The notes under the pieces are model-generated. The model made no database searches. It worked only from the letters and a program-made list of their open reading frames with translations, and was not told where the DNA came from. The translations under genes and the position numbers were made by a program. Of a DNA stretch of 64,000 bases, positions 31,663 to 39,318 are shown in pieces (the stretch's first letter is position 1; each line of letters starts with the position of its first letter). Origin of the DNA: Cellulomonas pakistanensis. Lineage in GTDB: Bacteria > Actinomycetota > Actinomycetes > Actinomycetales > Cellulomonadaceae. The stretch covers positions 62,001 through 126,000 of the forward strand of contig NZ_BONO01000002.1 in NCBI RefSeq assembly GCF_016862755.1. Reading direction: 5' to 3'.

Positions 31663-32598
31663 GTGCAGCCCATGCTCGCCACCCCTGTGGCCGTTCCCGG
31701 TCGTCTGCCCGAGGGTCCCGGCTGGCGGTTCGAGGTGAAGTGGGACGGCGTGCGCATCCTCGCGGACACCACCGGCGACCGCCTCCGGCTCCCCGGCCGC
31801 AACGGCCGGGACGCCGCCCTCGCGTACCCCGAGCTCGCGGGCCTGGCCGCGCTGCCGCCCGGGACCGTGGTCGACGGCGAGGTGGTCGCGATGCGCGACG
31901 GGGTCCCCTCCTTCCCGGCGCTCGCCGAGCGGATGCACGTGCGGGACCCGGCCCGGGCCGCCGCCCTGGCCCGGCGCGTGCCGGTGAGCTACCTGGTGTT
32001 CGACGCCCCGGTCGTCGCGGGCGAGGACCTGACCCGGCGGCCGTTCACCGAGCGGCGCGCATCCCTGGAGGCCCTGGACCTGCCCGAGCACGTCCAGCTC
32101 TCCCCCGTGTACGAGGACGGCGACCTGATCTGGGCGGCGACGCGGGCGCAGGGACTCGAGGGCGTGGTGGCCAAGCGCGCGGCCTCGACCTACCAGCCCG
32201 GGCGCCGGTCCGCGGACTGGCTCAAGGCCGTGCACCACCGCACCCGCACCGCCGTGATCGGCGGCTGGCGCCCGGAGACGACGGGCAGCGGGCGGATGGG
32301 CGCGGTGCTGCTCGGCGCGCGGGACGCGGCCGGCGACCTGCACTTCCTGTGCCGGGCGGGCAGCGGGCTCGCCGGGGCGCTCGCCCGGGACCTGACGGCC
32401 GCGCTGCGGCCGCTGGAGCGCGCCACGTCGCCGTTCGCGGAGCGGCTGGAGCCGGTCGACGCCCGCGGCACGGTCTGGGTCGAGCCCGAGGTGCTCCTGG
32501 ACGTCCGGTACCTCACCCGGACGCCCTCGGGGCGGCTGCGGCAGCCGGTGCTGCGCGGGCGCCGGGACGACGTCCCGCCCGACCCGTGGGAGGCCTGA
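31663..32598 (+). CDS. ATP-dependent DNA ligase, stand-alone LigD-type ligase domain
   Basis: The 311-residue protein has the adenylation domain with nucleophile lysine in FEVKWDGVRI (Lys26), VVDGEVVA, YLVFDAPVV, EGVVAKRAAS and SADWLKAVHH, then an OB-fold domain (AVIGGWRPETTGSGRMGAVLLGA). It lacks the primase-polymerase and phosphoesterase domains of full LigD. Being divergent from Ku, it is probably the end-joining ligase. The GTG at 31663 follows a CAGGAT hexamer by 6 bp, suggesting a leaderless message; an ATG three codons later is possible. Confidence 0.92.
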   Translation: MQPMLATPVAVPGRLPEGPGWRFEVKWDGVRILADTTGDRLRLPGRNGRDAALAYPELAGLAALPPGTVVDGEVVAMRDGVPSFPALAERMHVRDPARAAALARRVPVSYLVFDAPVVAGEDLTRRPFTERRASLEALDLPEHVQLSPVYEDGDLIWAATRAQGLEGVVAKRAASTYQPGRRSADWLKAVHHRTRTAVIGGWRPETTGSGRMGAVLLGARDAAGDLHFLCRAGSGLAGALARDLTAALRPLERATSPFAERLEPVDARGTVWVEPEVLLDVRYLTRTPSGRLRQPVLRGRRDDVPPDPWEA

Positions 32599-32728
32599 CC
32601 CGGTCCGCCCCGCGCGGGCCCGGGACGCCCGCGCCCCGTCCCACCTGCGATTGCGCGACCTGCGGGGTTGGGGCAGCGTGGGAGCCAGCCGGCGCCGTCG
32701 GGCGCCGAGGACCGCAAGGAGGAGACTG

Positions 32729-33313
32729 ATGGTTCGCCGCACGGAGCTGCCGAAGTACACCGTCCCGTCGCTGAGCGTCGAGGACGGCCGCACGATCGCC
32801 GCGATCCTCCAGCAGCGCCTGAACGCGCTCAACGACCTCGCGCTCACGCTCAAGCACATCCACTGGAACGTGACGGGCCCGCACTTCATCGCGGTGCACG
32901 AGATGATCGACCCGCAGGTCGACGCCGTCCGCGCGATGGTGGACCAGATCGCGGAGCGCATCGCGACCCTGGGCGTCGCCCCCGTCGGCACGCCGGGCGC
33001 CCTCGTGCAGGACCGCAGCTGGGACGACTACTCGATCGGCAGGGCCGGTGCGATCGAGCACCTGGGCGCGCTGGACGAGGTCTACATCGGCGTGGTCACC
33101 GACCACCGCGAGGCCGCCGCCGCGACCGAGGACCTCGACACGGTCACCAACGACCTGCTGGTCGGCCACCTGCACGAGCTCGAGCTGTTCCACTGGTTCG
33201 TGCGCGCGCACCTCGAGAACGCGGGCGGCGAGATCAGCAGCGCCGGCGCCGAGGGCGAGCAGGCGTCCGCCGAGGCGGCCGGCGCCGCCGCGCAGGACCC
33301 CGAGACCGTCTGA
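32729..33313 (+). CDS. dps: Dps family ferritin-like DNA-protection protein
   Basis: The 194-residue protein has a four-helix Dps fold with the ferroxidase-site residues in LTLKHIHWNVTGPHFIAVHEMIDPQVDAVRAMVDQIAERIATLG, read in pieces. This gives the conserved His, Asp and Glu ligands near residues 38-69. LELFHWFVRAHLENAGG closes the fold, and an acidic Ala-rich tail of about 25 residues follows. Dps oxidises and stores iron and shields DNA during stress. AAGGAGG precedes the ATG, and a hairpin terminator follows. Confidence 0.95.
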   Translation: MVRRTELPKYTVPSLSVEDGRTIAAILQQRLNALNDLALTLKHIHWNVTGPHFIAVHEMIDPQVDAVRAMVDQIAERIATLGVAPVGTPGALVQDRSWDDYSIGRAGAIEHLGALDEVYIGVVTDHREAAAATEDLDTVTNDLLVGHLHELELFHWFVRAHLENAGGEISSAGAEGEQASAEAAGAAAQDPETV

Positions 33314-33332
33314 CGGTCCGGCCCGAGCACGC

Positions 33333-33368
33333 CGAGGCCCCGGTCACCAGGAGGTGGCCGGGGCCTCG
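33333..33368 (+). terminator. Intrinsic terminator of dps
   Basis: Arms CGAGGCCCCGGTCACC and GGTGGCCGGGGCCTCG enclose AGGA. The stem is 16 bp with one G-U type pair and lies 20 bp after the dps stop. Confidence 0.8.
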
Positions 33369-33413
33369 TGCTGCGCGGGGAGCCCCGCGGGGGGCCGCCC
33401 GGGGCGACGTCGG

Positions 33414-33623
33414 TCAGAGCCGCTCGGGGTCGTCCCAGTCCTCCGACGCCGCGATCGCCTCGTCGTCGGGCAGCAGCTCGCTGTCCCGCAGGGTGCGCGG
33501 CGCGCCGGACGGGTCGCCGCCGGACCGGACGTCGGTCGCGCGCAGCTCGGCCTCGGACGGCATCGCCTCGGCGCGGTGGTTGGCGGCGGTCTCGGAGGTG
33601 AGGTCACGGGGGCGGGTCGTCAT
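33414..33623 (-). CDS. Small acidic hypothetical protein
   Basis: The 69-residue protein is hydrophilic and acidic (DSELLPDDEAIAASEDWDDPERL at the C-terminus, in pieces) without hydrophobic segments. No family was recognised. MTTRPRDL is taken as the start; the codons show normal strong G/C third positions. It is convergent to dps. Confidence 0.5.
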   Translation of the reverse strand: MTTRPRDLTSETAANHRAEAMPSEAELRATDVRSGGDPSGAPRTLRDSELLPDDEAIAASEDWDDPERL

Positions 33624-33674
33624 CCCACGGTTGTACCCCGTCGGCGCGGGCGGCACCAGCCCGGCGGCCGGCCC

Positions 33675-34235
33675 TCAGCCGCCGAGCAGCGCGCGGGTCC
33701 AGTCGCCGAGCGTCCCGCCCGAGGTCAGCACCACCAGCCAGCCGATCGCGAGCTGCGCGGCCGCCGCGACCACGATCACGACCCGCCGTCGCGGCGACGG
33801 GTCCCGCGGCGCCAGCAGCAGCACGTACAGCGCCGTCAGCACGATCCACGTCTGGCCCGCGGCCTCCCGCAGGCCCAGCCACAGCGACAGGTACAGCCCG
33901 ACCAGCGCGATCCCGGGCGCGATCAGCGACCACGGGTCCCGCACCGCCCGCACGGTGGACGCGACCAGCACGAGGGGCGCGGCGAGCAGGGCCAGGGCGA
34001 TCTGCCGCAGCGCGGCCGCGGCCGACGCGCCCGCGCCGCCGGGGAGCCAGCCGTCGGGGGTGGCCGCCTGCATGCCGCCCAGCGGGTCGGCCGAGAACCA
34101 CCACGACGCGTACAGCCAGAACCCGACCGCGGCCAGGGCCGGGAACAGCAGGACCGCGACGGTCGCCTCGTGCGCCCGGCGGCCGGACCGGCCCGCGCGG
34201 CGGGCGAAGAACGGCGCCACCGCCGCGAGCGTCAG
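33675..34235 (-). pseudogene. C-terminal part of a polytopic membrane protein (frame-shifted from the preceding part)
   Basis: The 186-residue frame encodes about five transmembrane helices (ATVAVLLFPALAAVGFWLYASWWFS, IALALLAAPLVLVAST, SLIAPGIALVGLYLSLWL, TWIVLTALYVLLLA, VVIVVAAAAQLAIGWLVVLT, in part). It has no usual start codon near its beginning. Good codon usage starts exactly at a CTG (34235-34233) that overlaps the TGA of the upstream part, one base back in frame. The two parts are therefore probably one gene broken by a one-base change or small deletion; a CTG restart is the alternative. Confidence 0.6.
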
Positions 34236-34660
34236 TAGTACAGCGGCGGGGTCAGCACCAGGGTGCCGAGCACGGCGGCGGTGGCCCACGGGCCGAGCCC
34301 CTCCCGGACCAGCACCGCGGCGAGCCGCTGCAGGGTGAGCCCGAGCACGACGGCCGCGACCAGGCTCATCGCGAGCGTGCTGCCGCCGAGCAGGGAGGCG
34401 AGCGCGGCCGCCAGAGGCGGGAACACCTGCGCGATCCACGCCAGCCCGGTGTCGCCCCACTGCACGAGGTCGCCGCGCGCGGCCAGCGCCTCGTTCGCCG
34501 TGGGCACCCAGCCGGCGTCGCGAGACAGCAGCGCGACGACGGCGAACGGCAGGGCCAGCCCGACGCGCAGCGCCCAGCGGGCCGCCGGACCTGCCGGCCA
34601 GGTGTCAGCCGCGTACCGCCGCGGGGACGTGCGCAGCTGCGGTGACGCCGGTGAGGCCAT
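34232..34660 (-). CDS. N-terminal part of a polytopic membrane protein, linked to the MshEN glycosyltransferase
   Basis: The 142-residue frame encodes an amphipathic N-terminus and about four hydrophobic helices (WALRVGLALPFAVVALL, then QWGDTGLAWIAQVFPPLAAALASLL, AMSLVAAVVLGLTLQ, ATAAVLGTLVLTP). It stops at TGA 34234-34232 just where the next frame takes over. Joined, the two parts would give about 328 residues with nine helices. It overlaps the end of the glycosyltransferase gene by 56 bp, so it may be a membrane partner for polysaccharide export. The family is not recognised with certainty. Confidence 0.6.
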   Translation of the reverse strand: MASPASPQLRTSPRRYAADTWPAGPAARWALRVGLALPFAVVALLSRDAGWVPTANEALAARGDLVQWGDTGLAWIAQVFPPLAAALASLLGGSTLAMSLVAAVVLGLTLQRLAAVLVREGLGPWATAAVLGTLVLTPPLYY

Positions 34661-36479
34661 GTGCGGTCTTCTCCCAGTAGTGCGGCTTCGTGATGAGCTG
34701 CCCGAGCGCCTTGTACGCGGCGACCGAGTGCAGCAGCCAGTAGGCGGGGTTCGCCAGGCCCCACAGGACCAACCCGTACCGGCCGCGCTTGAACGCGCCC
34801 ATCATCGAGACGTAGATCATGAGGGCGCTGCCGACGCCCAGGTTGAACAGCGAGAGCCAGAGCACCCAGCCCGGGAACAGGAACGACAGCTGCTCGGGCT
34901 CGAGGAGCAGGGACGCGAGGAACACCGCGTACAGCAGCGGCACCGCGAGGAACGTCGCCGGGGTGCCGCCGACCAGGAACAGGAACGACAGCGTCTGGCG
35001 CAGCCCGGCGACCTTCACCAGCCGGAACGGCTGCCGCAGGTGCACGAGCGTGGTCTGCATGTAGCCCTTGATCCACCGTGACCGCTGCCGGACGAAGTTC
35101 GGGTACGAGGTGTTCGCCTCCTCGTACGTGGTCGAGTCGATGACGCCGACCCGCATGCCCTCGGCGGACGCCCGGATGCCCAGGTCGGCGTCCTCCGTGA
35201 CGTTGTACGGGTCCCAGCCGCCGAGCCGGCGCAGGCCGCTGACCCGGAAGTGGTTCGACGTGCCGCCGAGCGGGATCGCCAGCCGGCCGTACTCCAGCCC
35301 CGGCAGCATGTAGTCGAACCAGAACGAGTACTCGAGCGTGAACATCCGCGTGAGCGGGTTCTCGTCGGCGTTGAAGTAGTTGAGCGCGGCCTGGACGCAG
35401 ACCAGCTCCTCCCCCGCCTGCCGGAAGGCGAGCACCGCCTTCTTCACCTGGTCGGGCTCGGGCTTGTCCTCGGCGTCGTAGATCACCAGGTACTCGCCGG
35501 TCGCGAACTCGAGGCCGACGTTGCACGCCTTCGGCTTGGTCTGCGGCGCCCCCGCCGGCACGGTGATGAACCGGAAGTGCGCCGGCGGGTTCGCGGCCTC
35601 GGCCGCCGCGCGGGTCTCGGTGTCGTCCTCCTCGACCAGGATCAGCACCTCGAGCAGGTGCGCGGGGTAGTCCAGCGCGCCGAGGTTGCCGATCAGGTTG
35701 GCGACGATGTTCGCCTCCTTGTACACGGGCACGAGGACCGTGTACCGGGGCAGCTCGTGGTCCGGCAGCGCCGCCAGCTCCGCCGGGTCGGTGCGGGTGA
35801 CGTGCTCCATCCGCGCGCCGCGCAGGGACGCCCAGAACTTGAACCCGGTCCCGACCAGGAACGCCAGCCCGACGACGACGGAGAACGTCACCACGACGGC
35901 CCGCGGGTCGGCGACGGCGGCCAGCACGACCGCGAGCACCGCGAGCACCAGGGCGACCCGCTGCCACGGCACGAGCACCGTGCGCGCGGACTGCGCCGGC
36001 GACCGGCCCCACAGCCCCAGGCTCGCGCGGTCCCGCAGGTCGGCGCCGTACCGGTCGAGCACCGCCTGCTGGAAGTCCCACCGGTCGGCGAGCACCAGGT
36101 ACGGCTCCTCGCCGAGCGCGGCGGCCACGGCGGCGCGGCGCTCGGGGGTCGGCTCGTCCACCACGGCGACGACCGGGACGCCGTCCGCGCGGCGCTCGAG
36201 CGGGAGCCACTGCTCGGTGAGCACCCGGCCGACGTCGACGCCCGGCGCGTCCAGCGCGGCGGTGATCCGCGTGGGCACCACGTACGGCAGGCCCCACAGA
36301 TCGGCCAGCGCTCGGGTCAGCGCGGCCGAGTCGACCGCGCCGATCGCGATGAGCACCTGGCCGATGTACGCGCCGGACTCGGCGGCGACCCGCTGCGCCG
36401 CGTCCAGCGTCTCCTTGGTGACCAGGCCGCGGTCGACCAGGTGGTCCCCGACCCGTCGGTCCTGCTGATGGCGCGCCAC
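34605..36479 (-). CDS. Family 2 glycosyltransferase with N-terminal MshEN (c-di-GMP-binding type) domain
   Basis: The 624-residue protein has three parts. Residues 8-140 form a T2SSE_N/MshEN domain with both half-motifs (RVGDHLVDRGLVTKETL at 9-25, then YIGQVLIAIGAVDSAAL at 39-54). Two helices follow at 176-212, and a processive GT2 domain spans 248-470 with VPVYKE, YDAED at 334-338, TEDAD at 428-432 and QRSRW at 465-469; a final helix bundle ends the protein. The layout resembles E. coli NfrB, a c-di-GMP-controlled polysaccharide synthase, but with the domain order reversed. The GTG start has GGAGG six bases upstream. An EAL–DICT gene is divergent 122 bp away. Confidence 0.9.
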   Translation of the reverse strand: MARHQQDRRVGDHLVDRGLVTKETLDAAQRVAAESGAYIGQVLIAIGAVDSAALTRALADLWGLPYVVPTRITAALDAPGVDVGRVLTEQWLPLERRADGVPVVAVVDEPTPERRAAVAAALGEEPYLVLADRWDFQQAVLDRYGADLRDRASLGLWGRSPAQSARTVLVPWQRVALVLAVLAVVLAAVADPRAVVVTFSVVVGLAFLVGTGFKFWASLRGARMEHVTRTDPAELAALPDHELPRYTVLVPVYKEANIVANLIGNLGALDYPAHLLEVLILVEEDDTETRAAAEAANPPAHFRFITVPAGAPQTKPKACNVGLEFATGEYLVIYDAEDKPEPDQVKKAVLAFRQAGEELVCVQAALNYFNADENPLTRMFTLEYSFWFDYMLPGLEYGRLAIPLGGTSNHFRVSGLRRLGGWDPYNVTEDADLGIRASAEGMRVGVIDSTTYEEANTSYPNFVRQRSRWIKGYMQTTLVHLRQPFRLVKVAGLRQTLSFLFLVGGTPATFLAVPLLYAVFLASLLLEPEQLSFLFPGWVLWLSLFNLGVGSALMIYVSMMGAFKRGRYGLVLWGLANPAYWLLHSVAAYKALGQLITKPHYWEKTAHGLTGVTAAAHVPAAVRG

Positions 36480-36601
36480 GCCCGTCCTCCGTCTGCTCGT
36501 GCTGGGCGCCACGGTAACCCGGCCGCACCGGCGGGCGCCGTCGCGCACACGCCGTCCACCAGGACCTTCAACATCGCCGCCCGGGTGCCGATGAGGACGG
36601 G

Positions 36602-37891
36602 GTGACCCTCTTGTCCGCCCCGGAGCACCCCGGCCGGCTCCCCGTGCCCGAGCTGCTCCGCACCGGTGGGGTGCACTGCGCCTACCAGCCCGTCGTGGAG
36701 CTGGCGACGGGCGAGGTGCTGGGCCGCGAGGCGCTGCTGCGCACGCCCGAGGGGTCCGGATGGCGGTCGCCGCTCGACGTGCTCGACGCCGCCGAGGAGC
36801 ACGGCCTGCTCGGCGAGCTGGAGCGGGCGGCGATGTCCCGGGCGCTCGCGGACGCCGAGGCCGCCTCGGGCGGGGCGTCGCACACGCTGTTCCTCAACAT
36901 CGAGCCGAGGACCCTGTCCCGGCACCTGCCGCTCGTCCTCGAGACGCTCGCGCGGCGCAGCGCCCAGGTGCGCGTGGTCGTCGAGATCACCGAGCGTGCC
37001 CTCGCGCTCGACCCGGCCGGCATGCTGGACGCCGCCGCGCGCCTCCGCGCCGCCGGCTGCGCGATCGCGCTCGACGACGTCGGCGCCGTGCCGGAGTCGC
37101 TCGCGTTCATCCCGCTGCTCGCGCCGGAGATCATCAAGCTCGACCTCAAGCTGCTCCGCACGCTCGAGGACCCGGAGACCATCACCGTCGCCGGCGCCGT
37201 CCGGGCCCGCGCCGAGGCCACCGGCGCGCGCGTCGTCGCCGAGGGCATCGAGACCCAGGACGACCTGACCCGGGCGCTCGTGCTCGGCGCGGACCTGGGG
37301 CAGGGCTGGTTCCTCGGGCGCCCGCACCGCGAGCTGCCCGCCGGCGAGCGGCACGGCGGCCGGCTCCCCCGCCCGCACGCGCCGCTGGGCGGCTCGGCGA
37401 CGCCGTTCGAGGTCGTCGCGACCCGGCGCGCCGTGCGGCTCGCCCCCAAGCGGCTGCTGCTCCCGCTGTCCCGCACGCTCGAGACGGCCGCGGTGACGCA
37501 CCGGGTGCCGCCGGTCGTCATCGGGGCGTTCCAGGACGAGCGGTTCTTCACGGCGCGCTCCGCCCGGCGGTACGGGCGGCTGGCCGGCGCGCTGCCGTTC
37601 GTCGGCGCGCTCGGCACCGGCCGCCCCACGACACTGCCCGCCGGGGTGCGGTGGGCGTCCGTCGACCCCGCGGAGCCGCTCGCGCGCGAGTGGGTCGTGG
37701 TGGTGCTCGGGGCGCACGAGTCCGTGGCGCTGGTCGGGCGCGAGGTGGACCGGCCGGACCCGACGGCGGCGATCGGCTCGGCGGCGGACGACGCGCGGGA
37801 GTTCGAGTTCGCGGTGACCCACGACCACGGGCTGGTCGCGGAGGCGACGCAGTCGCTGCTCCGCCGCTTCCGCGCGGACCCGCTGGGCTGA
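36602..37891 (+). CDS. EAL–DICT cyclic-di-GMP phosphodiesterase
   Basis: The 429-residue protein has an EAL domain (residues 25-245) with REALLR at 42-47, LNIEP (Asn99), EITER (Glu128), LDDVG (Asp158/159), IKLDLK (Lys179), AEGIET (Glu214) and GQGW (Gln234). All catalytic positions are present, although loop 6 reads DDVGAVP in place of DDFGTGYS. A DICT sensory domain follows at about 265-400 (LLLPLSRTLETAA, FQDERFFTARSARRYGRLA and PLAREWVVVVLGAHESVAL). It is divergent from the MshEN glycosyltransferase and probably sets the local c-di-GMP level for it. The GTG follows GAGGACGGG. Confidence 0.92.
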   Translation: MTLLSAPEHPGRLPVPELLRTGGVHCAYQPVVELATGEVLGREALLRTPEGSGWRSPLDVLDAAEEHGLLGELERAAMSRALADAEAASGGASHTLFLNIEPRTLSRHLPLVLETLARRSAQVRVVVEITERALALDPAGMLDAAARLRAAGCAIALDDVGAVPESLAFIPLLAPEIIKLDLKLLRTLEDPETITVAGAVRARAEATGARVVAEGIETQDDLTRALVLGADLGQGWFLGRPHRELPAGERHGGRLPRPHAPLGGSATPFEVVATRRAVRLAPKRLLLPLSRTLETAAVTHRVPPVVIGAFQDERFFTARSARRYGRLAGALPFVGALGTGRPTTLPAGVRWASVDPAEPLAREWVVVVLGAHESVALVGREVDRPDPTAAIGSAADDAREFEFAVTHDHGLVAEATQSLLRRFRADPLG

Positions 37892-37937
37892 CGGGCGGGC
37901 CCGGCGCTGGGTCCCCCGGCGCGTAGACCCGCGGCGC

Positions 37938-38006
37938 CGAGCGAGTACCGGACACGTCGAGCGAGCATCCCGTGGGTGCTCGCTCGACGTGTCCGGTGCT
38001 CTGTCG
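37938..38006. repeat. Large palindrome with repeated CGAGCGAG units (element C)
   Basis: CGAGCGAGTA (37938) and CGAGCGAGCA (37958) are mirrored by TGCTCGCTCG (37977) and TGCTCTGTCG (37997). The spacers CCGGACACGT and ACGTGTCCGG also pair, so the 69 bp form a nearly continuous stem with a 9-base loop. It lies 46 bp after the EAL–DICT stop and may end that transcript. Unit spacing is 20, 19 and 20 bp, close to elements A and B. Confidence 0.8.
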
Positions 38007-38094
38007 GGGCGCGGGGGGGTAGCGCGCGGGGGTCCGGCGCCCGCGGGGCTCGACGCCACGCGGGGCTCGGCGCGCGGGGCCGGCGCGGCGGGCC

Positions 38095-38100
38095 TAGCGT
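38095..38100 (+). promoter_or_regulatory. -10 hexamer for leaderless M20 peptidase gene
   Basis: TAGCGT precedes the GTG at 38108 by seven bases. The GGAGG between them touches the start codon with no spacing, so a normal ribosome binding site is unlikely and a leaderless message fits better. Confidence 0.5.
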
Positions 38101-38107
38101 CCGGAGG

Positions 38108-39265
38108 GTGACGGGCGACGACGCCGGCCTGGCCGGGCTCGAGGAGGCCGCCCGGCGCCGGCTGCCCGCCGACGCCGAGCGCCTGGAGCGCTACGTGCGC
38201 CTCGAGACGCCGACCGGGACCCGCGACGCGCTCGACGCCCTCGCCGACCTGGTGGCGGACGACGCCCACGCGGCGGGCCTGGCCGGCGGGCGGGTGCCGA
38301 CCGCCGACCACGCCGCCGGCGACGCCCTCGTGCTCGACCTCCCGGGCCGCGGGCCGCGCTCCGCCGACGCACCGGCGCTGCTGCTCGCCCACCACGACAC
38401 CGTGCACGCCGTCGGCGCCGTCCCCGTGCGCCGGGACGGCGACGTGCTGCACGGCCCGGGCACGTACGACATGAAGGGCGGGCTCGTCGTGGCGCTCGCG
38501 GCGGCGGCGCTGCTGCGCGACGCCTCGCTGACCCACCGACCCGTGCGGCTGCTGGTCGTGCCCGACGAGGAGGTCGGCTCCGGCGCCTCCGCCGGGCTGG
38601 TCCGCGACGCCGCGCGCGACGCGGCGTACGCGCTCGGGCTGGAGGCGCCCGGCGCGCACGGCGGGCTCAAGACGGCCCGGCGCGGCTCCACCCGGCTGCG
38701 GCTGCACGTCACCGGGCTCGCCGCGCACGCCGCGGTCGACCCGGGCGCCGGGGTGTCGGCCACCGAGGAGCTCGTCGACCAGCTCGTCGCCACGCGCCGG
38801 TTCCTCGCGGAGCACCCGTCGGTGCTCGCCAACGTCGGGGTGATCGAGGGCGGCACCCGCACCAACGTCGTCGCGGAGCGCGCCCGCGCCGACCTCGGCC
38901 TGCGGTTCGAGACCGCCGCCAGCGAGCGCGCCGTGCTGCGCCACCTCACGGACCCCGGCCCGGTGCGCGCCGGCGCCGACGTCCGGGCCGAGGTGCTGTC
39001 CCGGCGGCCCGCGTGGGAGCCCGGCGCGGCGGCCGAGCGGCTGCTCGACGCCGTGGCGGTCGCGGCGGCGCGAATCGGGCAGGAGGTCACGGGCGCCCCG
39101 GCACCCGGTGCCGCGGACACAAACCTCACGGGCGCGGCCGGGCTGCCCACGCTCGACGGGTTCGGGCCGGCGGGCGGAGGTGCGCACGCCGCGACCGAGC
39201 ACGTGCGGCTGCCGAGCATCGCCAGGCGGGCCGCGCTGCTCGCGGCGACGCTGCACGGGGTGTGA
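38108..39265 (+). CDS. M20 family metallopeptidase, ArgE/DapE-like
   Basis: The 385-residue protein has the M20 metal site: LLAHHDTVHAVG (His and Asp near residue 97), GPGTYDMKGG (bridging Asp), VVPDEEVGS (catalytic and metal Glu) and a C-terminal His in GGGAHAATEHV. The dimerisation domain with TGLAAHAAVDPGAGVSATEEL is present. It resembles glutamate carboxypeptidase and acetylornithine deacetylase relatives; the exact substrate is not clear. Confidence 0.9.
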   Translation: MTGDDAGLAGLEEAARRRLPADAERLERYVRLETPTGTRDALDALADLVADDAHAAGLAGGRVPTADHAAGDALVLDLPGRGPRSADAPALLLAHHDTVHAVGAVPVRRDGDVLHGPGTYDMKGGLVVALAAAALLRDASLTHRPVRLLVVPDEEVGSGASAGLVRDAARDAAYALGLEAPGAHGGLKTARRGSTRLRLHVTGLAAHAAVDPGAGVSATEELVDQLVATRRFLAEHPSVLANVGVIEGGTRTNVVAERARADLGLRFETAASERAVLRHLTDPGPVRAGADVRAEVLSRRPAWEPGAAAERLLDAVAVAAARIGQEVTGAPAPGAADTNLTGAAGLPTLDGFGPAGGGAHAATEHVRLPSIARRAALLAATLHGV

Positions 39266-39318
39266 CCACCGCGCGGGCCCCGGCGGCCCGCGGCTCGTGC
39301 ACCCCGGCCGCGTCCGCG

